Origin: DATLYH01 sp035575035
Lineage (GTDB): Bacteria > Planctomycetota > Planctomycetia > Gemmatales > Gemmataceae
Direction of reading: 5' to 3'
Length of the DNA: 14,638 nucleotides
Assembly: GCA_035575035.1 (NCBI GenBank)
Contig: DATLYH010000079.1
Location: 1 to 14,638, forward strand
This document shows, piece after piece, positions 6,557 to 13,900 of this stretch. Position 1 is the stretch's first letter; each line of letters starts with the position of its first letter. Under the pieces are notes generated by a model. It saw only the letters and a list, made by a program, of their open reading frames with translations, searched no databases and was not told the origin of the DNA. The translations under genes were made by a program, and so were the position numbers.

Positions 6557-6706
6557 CTGTTCCGCCGGCGCGGAACAGTCGATCAGTGCAGCCCCCGCCG
6601 GACCTATCCGACATGCGGGCAGCGTCCTGGTACGCCAGGCGCACGGCCCGGACAGGCCCCAACACCGTCATATGACCACCCACTGTGACGTGGTCTGGAG
6701 ACCACG
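6557..6706. terminator. Two hairpins in the 384-bp gap between the lipoprotein genes
   Basis: The gene-free stretch 6384-6767 holds the promoter-like pair at 6483-6510 and two strong inverted repeats. CTGTTCCGC / GCGGAACAG (6557-6565 and 6570-6578) is a perfect 9-bp stem with loop CGGC. CGTGGTCT / AGACCACG (6689-6706) is a perfect 18-nt near-palindrome. The second lies 62 nt beyond the stop of the 72-residue lipoprotein gene and could end its transcript; the first may be a backup terminator or a site upstream of the next gene. I see no further coding signal in this stretch. Confidence 0.45.
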
Positions 6707-6767
6707 CCATAACACGGGGATCTCCAAACCATGCCACAACGGGAGGCGTCCGGGCCGCAACGCGCCG

Positions 6768-6986
6768 TCAGGGACAGAAGCCGTTCACCGGCGGGGCTCC
6801 GCTAAAGGTCTGCACCGGGGCCACGGGGACGGCCGGCGGGCATGGCGCGGGACAAGGGGCCGGGCAGCAGGGAGGGGCCGCGCTGACCGTTGCGGGCGGA
6901 CAGACCGGCCGGCAGCGTGGACCGCAACCCGCCGCCAGCAGGGCGACCGCCAGAGTCAGCCCCGCACAGACGAAGCGTCGCGTCAT
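6768..6986 (-). CDS. Small Cys/Pro-rich lipoprotein, paralogue of the 6189-6383 product
   Basis: This 72-residue protein starts MTRRF, has a hydrophobic segment (CAGLTLAVALLAAG) and then Cys21 in the lipobox LAAGC, at the same position as in the neighbouring paralogue. The mature part is GPRCRPVCPP followed by CCPAPCPAPCPP (40-51), with eight cysteines from residue 21 onward counting the terminal one. It has many prolines and a PPVNGFCP end; the paralogue also has a PPVN motif. GAGGAG about 7 nt upstream of ATG 6986 supports translation. It presumably sits on the outer or inner membrane facing the periplasm. Function is unknown: cross-linking by disulphides or metal binding is conceivable. 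It is divergent from the moeA gene downstream. Confidence 0.75.
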   Translation of the reverse strand: MTRRFVCAGLTLAVALLAAGCGPRCRPVCPPATVSAAPPCCPAPCPAPCPPAVPVAPVQTFSGAPPVNGFCP

Positions 6987-7118
6987 GGATGTCTCCTCTC
7001 ACCTCAAGGGAGCGGCAGCCGGAACGACCGCGGCGCCCGGGCCCGATCGCCTGCGCTCAACCACAGGGGCGCCGGCATGAGCCACGGCCGTGACGGCTCG
7101 TCCAATCTTCAGGGTAGG

Positions 7119-7145
7119 GAACAACCGGTTGAGGAGGGGTTGTTC
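7119..7145. other. Inverted repeat in the divergent lipoprotein/moeA intergenic region
   Basis: The stretch 6987-7411 has no convincing gene. It contains GAACAACC (7119-7126) and its exact reverse complement GGTTGTTC (7138-7145) around an 11-nt loop, and farther right the moeA promoter candidate. The hairpin could be an operator or an attenuator-like structure for either divergent gene. A longer plus-strand open frame across 6408-7370 lacks any recognisable protein and overlaps two better-supported minus-strand genes. Confidence 0.35.
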
Positions 7146-7340
7146 TTGCCCTGCTCCGGGGAGTCGGCGGCGCTGGGACGCGACTCTCTTTCCACGGTAT
7201 GGCCACCGACGCCGCCGATCAACGGATTTCGCACGGTTGTGACGGCCCGGCACCGCCCCGATGACCGGCTATACCGCTTGCGCAGACTGGAAGAGGGCGG
7301 CCGGCCGCGCCAACCGAGTCGGACCGGGCAACCGCCTTGC

Positions 7341-7368
7341 TTGAAGTGGCCCGTCAGCTGCGTAAGAT
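7341..7368 (+). promoter_or_regulatory. Possible moeA promoter
   Basis: TTGAAG (7341-7346) and TAAGAT (7363-7368) are separated by 16 bp, a fair -35/-10 pair. Start of transcription near 7375 would leave about 37 nt before ATG 7412, which argues against using the more upstream in-frame start at 7337. This is sequence resemblance only. Confidence 0.4.
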
Positions 7369-7411
7369 GAACCGTGGACCCAGAGGCAACCCTTCGCCGC
7401 CAGGCATCACC

Positions 7412-8653
7412 ATGACCGCGGATCGATCCAGGCATGACGTGCGCATGCGGGGTTTCCGCGACCGGGCCGAGGTGGCCGAGCTACAGCAGCTGCTCGCCTC
7501 CCGCCTCCAACCCCTCCCCGCCGAATCCATTGACCTGCATGACGCGGCCGGGCGCGTCCTGGCGGCCGACGTCATCGCCGAGGTAGCGGTTCCCCCCTTC
7601 GACCGTGCGGCCATGGATGGTTATGCCCTGAAAGGGGACGAGACCTTCGGCGCCGGCCCCTACAACCCGCTTGAATTCGAAGTGATCGGCCAGGCCCTGC
7701 CCGGCCGGCCATTCCCGGGACAGGTGCGCTCCGGTCAGGCGGTGCGAATCATGACGGGCGCCCCGATCCCCGAGGGGGCGGATGCTGTGCTCCCGGCCGA
7801 GGAGGCGCGTGAGGAATCGGGGCGGCTGTACGTCAGCGATGCCGTGCCGCCGGGGCGCCATGTCGGGCGGCGCGGCGAGGATATCGAGCCCGGCGCCGTG
7901 GTGCTCCGGGCGGGACGGGTGCTGCGGCCGCAGGACGTGGGCGTGCTGGCCTCCATCGGGGCATCCCCCGTGCCGGTGGTCCGTCGGCCCCGTGTTACCA
8001 TCCTGGTGACCGGCGACGAATTGCTGCCGTGCGGCGCGAAGCCGGAAGGCTATCGGATCGTGGACAGCAACTCGGTCATGCTCGAGGGGCTGGTGCGGCG
8101 CGACGGCGGCCTTCCCCACACCGCCCCGCTGGTTCCCGACACGCCGGAGGCAGTGCGCGCCGCCCTGCTGGCCGCCGATGGCGAAGTGATCCTCGTTTCG
8201 GGCGGCTCGTCGGTGGGGCAAGAGGACCACGCCCCGCGCGTGCTGGCCGAGGTAGGCGAGCTGAACTTCCACGGTGTGGCCCTGCGACCGGCCAGCCCGA
8301 CCGGCCTGGGCTTCCTCGGCGGCCGGCCGGTGTTCCTGCTGCCGGGCAACCCGGTGTCATGCTTGTGTGCCTATGACCTGTTCGCCGGCCCGGCGGTCCG
8401 CCGCCTGGGAGGCCGTTCCCCCGAACTGCCCTACCGCAGCTGCAACCTGCCGCTGGCGCGCAAACTGGTGTCGGCGGTCGGTCGGGTCGATTATGTCCGC
8501 GTCCTTATCCGGGATGGCCAGGTCGAGCCGCTGGCCACCAGTGGGGCCTCCATCCTGAGTTCCACTACCCGCGCCGATGGCTTCGTGATCGTGCCGCGCG
8601 ACAGCGAAGGTTATGCCGCCGGCGATACCGTCCAGGTGTTGCTCTACGATTAG
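7412..8653 (+). CDS. moeA: Molybdopterin molybdenumtransferase MoeA
   Basis: This 413-residue cytosolic enzyme inserts molybdate into adenylylated molybdopterin to give molybdenum cofactor. Motifs run in the usual MoeA order: FDRAAMDGYAL (63-73), IMTGAPIPEGADAVLPAEE (113-131), VTILVTGDELLPCG (195-208), YRIVDSN (214-220), LVSGGSSVGQED (261-272), FLLPGNPVSCLCAYDLF (308-324) and the C-terminal domain RADGFVIVP (387-395). Length is normal for a stand-alone MoeA. The KPGKP motif of E. coli MoeA is replaced by RPASPTGLG (292-300), so the catalytic lysines there are absent. The start is uncertain: ATG 7412 fits the promoter candidate, ATG 7445 (RMRGF) is an alternative, and neither has a strong ribosome-binding site. 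The second moeA gene begins 71 bp downstream, the gap being filled by a heptamer element; the two are probably co-transcribed. Confidence 0.92.
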   Translation: MTADRSRHDVRMRGFRDRAEVAELQQLLASRLQPLPAESIDLHDAAGRVLAADVIAEVAVPPFDRAAMDGYALKGDETFGAGPYNPLEFEVIGQALPGRPFPGQVRSGQAVRIMTGAPIPEGADAVLPAEEAREESGRLYVSDAVPPGRHVGRRGEDIEPGAVVLRAGRVLRPQDVGVLASIGASPVPVVRRPRVTILVTGDELLPCGAKPEGYRIVDSNSVMLEGLVRRDGGLPHTAPLVPDTPEAVRAALLAADGEVILVSGGSSVGQEDHAPRVLAEVGELNFHGVALRPASPTGLGFLGGRPVFLLPGNPVSCLCAYDLFAGPAVRRLGGRSPELPYRSCNLPLARKLVSAVGRVDYVRVLIRDGQVEPLATSGASILSSTTRADGFVIVPRDSEGYAAGDTVQVLLYD

Positions 8654-8724
8654 CCCGTAGTCCGTGGTCAGTAGTCAGTAGCAAAGAAGCCCCGATCACG
8701 GACTACGGACTACGGACTACGGAC
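8652..8724. repeat. Inverted heptanucleotide-array element (ACGGACT family, copy 2)
   Basis: The left arm is AGCCCGT, AGTCCGT, GGTCAGT, AGTCAGT (8652-8679). An 18-nt spacer beginning AGCAAAGAAGCC follows. The right arm is ACGGACT three times plus ACGGAC (8698-8724). The arms are inverted relative to each other and can form an imperfect stem of roughly 25 bp. The element occupies the whole gap between the two moeA genes: it overlaps the last bases of the first stop codon and touches the ATG of the second. It therefore replaces any normal Shine-Dalgarno region. Unit and spacer sequence match the element at 1033-1177. Confidence 0.88.
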
Positions 8725-10770
8725 ATGCAGCAGGACCAATTCCTCAACGTTATTGATCGCGACGAGGCGGAGCGGCGCTTCCGGGCCGCCCTCGACCTCC
8801 GCCCGCTGGAGGCCGAGGAGGTTCCACTCCCAGAGGCGCTCGGCCGGGTGCTGGCCGGCGACGTGGTGGCGCCGCTGGACGTGCCGAGTTTCGACCGTTC
8901 CAATGTCGATGGCTTCGCGGTCCGGGCCGAGGACACCTTCGGCGCCGCCGAGGACCGCCCGGTCCGTCTGCGGCTCAACCGCGAGGTCCTGGCCACGGGG
9001 GTGGTGCCCGCCGAGACGGTGCTCCCCGGAACGGCGACGGCCATTGCCACCGGGGCCGTGGTGCCGCGCGGCGCCGACGCCGTGGTGATGGTCGAGTACA
9101 CCGACATGGAGGAAGGCGGACGGATGAAGGATGAGAAAGACCAGCCGGCTGACCCGTCCGTCAGCCGTCAGCCGTCAGCCGTCATCCTGGTAAAGCGGCC
9201 GGTCGCCCCGGGGGCCAACATCACCTTCGCGGGGACCGACATTGGCCGGGGCGAAACCGTGCTCCGCTGGGGCGAACTGCTCACCTCGCGCGAGACCGGG
9301 GTGCTGGCGGCGCTGGGACTGGACCGGGTGGCGGTGGTGCGTCGGCCGCGCGTGGCCATCGTTTCCACCGGCGACGAGCTGCTGCCGCCGGGCGCGGCGA
9401 TGCAGCCGGGCAAAATCTACGATAGCAATGCTACCATCCTGGCCGATGCCGTCCGCGAGCTGGGCGGTGAGCCGGTCCCCTACGGCATCGTGCCGGACGA
9501 CCGGGCGGCGCTGGAGCGCACCCTGCGCGCGGCGCTGGCCGACTGCGACGTGGTGCTGCTCTCGGGCGGCACTTCCAAGGGGGCAGGCGACCTTTCGTAC
9601 CGCGTGGTGGGCAGCCTCGGCCCGCCCGGTATCCTGGCTCACGGCGTCGCCCTCAAACCGGGCAAGCCGCTCTGCCTGGCGGCCGTCCGCACCGGAGAGG
9701 TACGGACCAAGCCGGTCGTCATCCTGCCCGGCTTCCCGACCTCGGCGATCTTCACCTTCCGCGAGTTTGTCGCCCCGGTGATCCGCCAGTTGGCCGGTCG
9801 GCGCCTTGATCCCTCGACCGTGGTCCCGGCCCGGCTGCCGCTGCGCGTCAACTCGGAGCGCGGCCGCACCGAGTACTTGCTGGTCGGGTTGGTGAGTGGT
9901 GGAGGGGTGAGCGGTGAGGGGTCCGAGAACACCCCTCACCCCTCACCCCTCATCGCCTACCCGATGGGCAAAGGCTCCGGCTCCGTCACCACCTTCAGCC
10001 GGGCCGACGGCTTCATCATCATCCCGCGGCAGCGCGAATACCTGGAGGCAGGCGAAACCGTTGAGGTCCATCTGCTCAGTGCGGGGCTGGAACTGGCCGA
10101 CCTGGTGGTAATCGGCAGTCACTGCGTCGGCCTGGATTATCTGCTCGGCCGGCTCCAGGAGCAGGGCTACCGCAGCAAGTTCCTGGCGGTCGGCAGCACC
10201 GGCGGACTAACGGCGGCGCGGCGCGGCGAATGCGACCTGGCCGGCATCCATCTGCTCCATCCGGAAACCAACACCTACAACCTCCCCTACCTGAGCGACG
10301 ATCTGGTGCTGCTGCCGGGCTACCGCCGATTGCAGGGGATTGTGTTCCGCCCCGGCGACCGGCGGTTCGAGGGAAAGACGGTTGAGCAGGCCGTTGCGGC
10401 TGCCCTGGCCGATCCCGGCTGCGTGCTGATCAACCGCAACCGGGGGAGCGGCACCCGGCTGCTGATCGACCGGCTGCTTGGCGGCGCCCGCCCTCCCGGC
10501 TACCTGACCGAAGCGCGCTCGCACAACGCCGTGGCGGCCGCGGTGGCCCAGGGACGGGCCGACTGGGGCCTGGCCATCGCCACGGTTGCCCGGGATGCCG
10601 GCCTTGGCTTTCTCCCTTACCAGGATGAGCATTACGACTTTGTGGTGCCCCGCCGCCGATTCGACCGGCCGCCCGTCCAGGCCTTCCGCCGCTTGCTGGA
10701 GCAACCCGATGTCCGCCAGGTGCTGGCCGACCGCGGCTTTCGCCCGGCTTCAACGTCGGTCCGAAAGTAG
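8725..10770 (+). CDS. moeA: MoeA fused to a C-terminal PBP-like domain, with two low-complexity inserts
   Basis: This is a 681-residue cytosolic fusion. Residues 1-455 are MoeA: FDRSNVDGFAV (56-66), GADAVVMVEYTD (116-127), IVSTGDELLPPG (212-223), IYDSN (231-235), LLSGGTSKGAGDL (278-290), VALKPGKP (308-315), LPGFPTSAIFTF (334-345) and RADGFIIIP (426-434). Residues 460-675 match the PBP_like domain known from MoeA fusions: VVIGSHCVGLDYLLG (461-475), VGSTGGLTAARRGECDLAGI (489-508), LLHPETNTYNLPYL (510-523), LINRNRGSGTRLL (568-580), SHNAVAAAVAQGRADWGLA (599-617) and YDFVVPR (637-643). That domain resembles molybdate/tungstate-binding proteins and may sense or deliver the metal oxyanion. Residues about 131-153 and 390-409 are insertions coded by inverted heptamer repeats and break otherwise conserved MoeA stretches. 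Unlike the first MoeA, KPGKP is intact. The start is fixed by the first ATG after the repeat. Confidence 0.92.
   Translation: MQQDQFLNVIDRDEAERRFRAALDLRPLEAEEVPLPEALGRVLAGDVVAPLDVPSFDRSNVDGFAVRAEDTFGAAEDRPVRLRLNREVLATGVVPAETVLPGTATAIATGAVVPRGADAVVMVEYTDMEEGGRMKDEKDQPADPSVSRQPSAVILVKRPVAPGANITFAGTDIGRGETVLRWGELLTSRETGVLAALGLDRVAVVRRPRVAIVSTGDELLPPGAAMQPGKIYDSNATILADAVRELGGEPVPYGIVPDDRAALERTLRAALADCDVVLLSGGTSKGAGDLSYRVVGSLGPPGILAHGVALKPGKPLCLAAVRTGEVRTKPVVILPGFPTSAIFTFREFVAPVIRQLAGRRLDPSTVVPARLPLRVNSERGRTEYLLVGLVSGGGVSGEGSENTPHPSPLIAYPMGKGSGSVTTFSRADGFIIIPRQREYLEAGETVEVHLLSAGLELADLVVIGSHCVGLDYLLGRLQEQGYRSKFLAVGSTGGLTAARRGECDLAGIHLLHPETNTYNLPYLSDDLVLLPGYRRLQGIVFRPGDRRFEGKTVEQAVAAALADPGCVLINRNRGSGTRLLIDRLLGGARPPGYLTEARSHNAVAAAVAQGRADWGLAIATVARDAGLGFLPYQDEHYDFVVPRRRFDRPPVQAFRRLLEQPDVRQVLADRGFRPASTSVRK
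9115..9184. repeat. Heptanucleotide-array element inside the moeA fusion gene (GCCGTCA family)
   Basis: The left part is GGCGGAC, GGATGAA, GGATGAG (9115-9135); the right part is TCCGTCA followed by GCCGTCA three times (9157-9184). Left 9115-9131 matches the reverse complement of 9157-9173 at 14 of 17 positions, so the element is an imperfect inverted repeat. It is translated in frame as residues 131-153, a hydrophilic stretch (RMKDEKDQPADPSVSRQPSA) lying between the conserved MVEYTD and ILVKRPVAPGANI segments of MoeA. Confidence 0.8.
9891..9951. repeat. Heptanucleotide-array hairpin inside the moeA fusion gene (ACCCCTC family)
   Basis: The left arm runs through GGTGAGT, GGTGGAG, GGGTGAG, CGGTGAG; the right arm is ACCCCTC three times (9931-9951). 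Bases 9902-9922 pair with 9931-9951 at 20 of 21 positions around an 8-nt loop, a very strong stem for coding DNA. It is translated in frame as residues about 390-409, a Gly/Ser/Pro-rich segment (SGGGVSGEGSENTPHPSPLI) placed just before the conserved AYPMGKGSGSVTTFSRADGF part of the MoeA C-terminal domain. Confidence 0.85.
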
Positions 10771-10856
10771 CAGGCCTCGCCGCCGTGCCGGCTACTTCGT
10801 ACCGTTTGCCTTGCTCCGGCCTCTTTTACATCCTAGGCTTCCCTAGAAACTCTCTC

Positions 10857-10948
10857 GGGAACAGAGGACAGCGAGCGCCGGACGGAGGACAGAGGGCCCG
10901 GCCGAATCTCTGTCCGCCGGCGTCTCTCCCGTCGGTTCTCTGTCCCCC
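10857..10948. repeat. Inverted heptamer-like element upstream of the kinase gene (GAGGACA family)
   Basis: The left arm (10857-10896) has GAGGACA at 10864-10870 and again at 10885-10891, exactly 21 nt (three units) apart, with CAGAGG extensions. The right arm (10907-10948) has TCTCTGTCC and TTCTCTGTCCCC, the inverted counterparts, plus CCGGCG facing the left arm's CGCCGG. The arms can pair imperfectly. The element lies in the 203-bp gap between the moeA fusion stop and the kinase ATG, ending about 25 nt before the start. It shares the layout of the other heptamer elements but not their unit. Confidence 0.65.
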
Positions 10949-10973
10949 CAGGCTTGTGGGGTGGGACGCCATC

Positions 10974-13900
10974 ATGACCTTCTTGCGGGAGCCCGACGCC
11001 GAGCCCCTTCCCGGTTACCGGCTCATTGAGCCGCTGGGCAGCGGTGGTTTTGGTGAAGTCTGGAAGTGCGAAGCGCCCGGCGGGCTGTTCAAGGCCATCA
11101 AGTTCGTTTTCGGCAACCTCAACTCCCTCGACCAGGAAGGGGCCCGGGCCGAGCAGGAACTGAAGGCCCTCCAGCGCATCAAGGAGGTCCGTCACCCCTT
11201 CGTCCTGTCGCTGGACCGCATCGAGGTCGTCGGCGGCGAGTTGGTCATCGTCATGGAGCTGGCCGACAAGAGCCTGTACGACCTCTTCCAGGAGTCGCTG
11301 ACGGCCGGCATGATCGGCATCCCGCGCGATGCGCTGTTGCGCTACATCCGCGACGCCGCCGAGGCGCTGGACCACATGAACGAGAAGCACGGCTTGCAGC
11401 ACCTCGATGTCAAGCCGCGCAACCTGTTCCTGATCAGCGACCGCTGCAAGGTGGCCGACTTTGGCCTGGTCAAGCATTGCGAGCGGCAGAGCGGCTCAGG
11501 AATACTGGGCGGCGTCACCCCGCTGTACGCCCCGCCGGAAACCTTCAGCGGCAAGATCAGCGGCCACAGCGACCAGTACAGCCTGGCCATCGTTTACCAG
11601 GAGCTGCTCACCGGCCAGCGGCCGTTCAACGGCAAGAATGCCCGTCAGCTCGCCCAACAACATCTCCAGGAGGAGCCGGAGCTGCGCGCCCTGCCCGAGG
11701 CGGAACGCCCCGTCGTTGCCCGCGCCCTGGCCAAGGACCCCGCCAAGCGCTTCCCCAACTGCCTCGCCTTCGTCCGCGCTTTGTACACCGCCCGCATGGG
11801 CGCTCGGCCGGAAGTGATCCTGCCCGAGCCTTCGGGCAACCGCCCCAAGACCATGGCCGACACCATGGAGAACATCCAGCTGGAACAGGTGGCGCTGGAA
11901 GATGGCAGCCCCTGGCCGGCGGGCGCCGCCCAGGGAGAGCCGACGCCGGCCGACGGCGAGGCCCGCGAGGAGGTCTCCCAACTCGGCATCACCGTGGCCC
12001 AGCCCCAGACCGGGGCGCTAAGGCCGACGGTCATCATCGGTCTGGGCAGCTTCGGCCGGCGGGCGCTGACGGAGCTGCGCTGCCGTTTCATCGACCGCTT
12101 CGGCGACCTGAACAAGATCCCGCTGCTGCGCTTCCTCTATGTGGATACCGACGCCGACGCCATCCGGCTAGCGATGCGCGGCAGTTCGGAAGTGGCCTTC
12201 AGGGGCAACGAGGTCTATCACCTGCCGCTTCAGCCGATCGCCCACTACCGCCGCCGCCAGCTTGACCAACTGACCGAGTGGCTGCCGCGCGAGAAATTCT
12301 ATGCCCTGCCCCGCTCGCTCAAGACGCAAGGCTCGCGGGCCCTGGGCCGGCTGGCCTTCGCCGACAACTACCTCCGCCTGCTCGGCCGGCTCCGCCGCGA
12401 GGTGCAGCAGGCCACCCACCCTGACGCCCTCTACCAATCGGTCAGCCAGACCGGGCTGGCCCTGCGCGACAGTACGCCGCGCATCTACGTCATCGCCGGG
12501 GCTGGCGGCGGCAGCAGCGGCCTGCTGGTGGACCTCGGCCACGCCTTGCGCCGACTGTTGCAGCAGATGCGGCACCATGAGGCGCCAGTGACCGCCTTCC
12601 TCGGCCTCGGCGCTCCGGAAGACCCGGCCACGCCGAAGACCGAACTGGCCAACGTCTACGCCACCCTGACCGAGCTGAACCACTTCTCTGATCCGTCGGT
12701 GCCGTTCACCGGCCAGTACGGGGCGGATGGTCCGCGCCTGGTGGACCAGGGGCAGCCGTATGAGTGCGCCTACCTGCTGCCGATGGACCACCGTACCCCC
12801 GAGGCGCTGCGTGACGTGGTGGCCCATCTGGGCAGCTACCTGTTCCATGAGCTGACGACGCCGCTCGGCCTGCGCCTCGACCGCTGCCGGACCCTCCAGC
12901 CGACGGATGGGACGACGCCATTCCGCAGCCTGGGCACCTACGCCATCTGGTTTCCGCGCGGCCTGCTGCTGCGGCTGGCGGCGCGGCGGGCCTGCCAGCG
13001 CATCCTGGAAGACTGGAGCGGCGAAGGAGAGCCGACCGCCGCTACCGAGGTGGAGGCAGCCGTTGCTCGCCAGCTGGCCGACCCCGGTCTGCGTCCCGAG
13101 GCGTTGGCGGCCGCTATCGAGGAGCAGGCCCGGGCCGCCCTTGGGACCACTCCTGCCGAAGCCCTGACGCGCTTGCTGGCCACCCTGGAGGAGCAGTCGC
13201 AGCAGTCGATCGCCCAGGATGACCCGGGCAACTGGGCGCGACAGGCGCTGAGCCGAGTGCAGGAATGGCTGGGAAGCGGGCTCGACTCGGCCCGCAAGGC
13301 AAGCGAGTGGCGCAAGAGCAAGCTTAACCGGGCGCTGGAGGCGGCGGCCCAGAAAGTGGCCGAGGAGTGGGACCAGCGTCTGGCCGAGGCCGCCTTCGCG
13401 CTGATGGCCCATCCCGGCCGGCGCGTAGCCGCCGCCGAGGCAGCCATCGGCCGGTTCGCCCACCACTGCGATGAGGCGGCCGCCGCTGCCGGCGCCCGCG
13501 TGCAGCAGCAGGCCGCCCGCACCCACCAAGCGCAACAGCAGCTCCAGACCGCCCTGGCCAACTGCGCTGCGGGCACCGGCGGCTTCTCCTGGTTTGGCGG
13601 CCGATCCGCGCGGCTGATCCGTATCTTCGTCGATCACCTGGCCGCCTTCGCCCGTCAGTGTCTGGTCGAGGACCTGGCCGGCGCTGTGCAGTACTTCTAT
13701 GGCTGCCTCCACGGCCGGCTGAACGACCGGCTCCGCGACCTGTCATTCTGCCGTCAGCGCATCCGCCATGTGCAGCAAACGCTGGAAACCCCGCCGGAGG
13801 AAGAACCCCTGGCGGACCTCGCCGCAACGCCCGATCTGACGCCCAGCCCATCCCCCTTGCCGACCGCCGAGACGTTCTGGGAGTCGATCCGGCAGTCGGC

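Noticed and set aside
6408..7370. Plus-strand open frame of about 320 codons
   Set aside because: Its translation has no recognisable domain and is Arg/Gly-rich. It lies opposite two minus-strand lipoprotein genes with signal sequences and ribosome-binding sites.
8652..8724. Heptamer arrays as a CRISPR array
   Set aside because: The units are 7 nt, contiguous and without unique spacers, and the two halves are inverted. No cas gene is present.
10785..10973. Upstream GTG start for the kinase gene
   Set aside because: The added 63 residues would be encoded by the inverted repeat element and intergenic sequence. The kinase N-terminus begins naturally after ATG 10974.
12168..13712. Minus-strand open frame of about 514 codons inside the kinase/tubulin-like gene
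   Set aside because: It is antisense to a gene with clear domains. Long antisense frames are expected in GC-rich DNA and the translation shows no motif.
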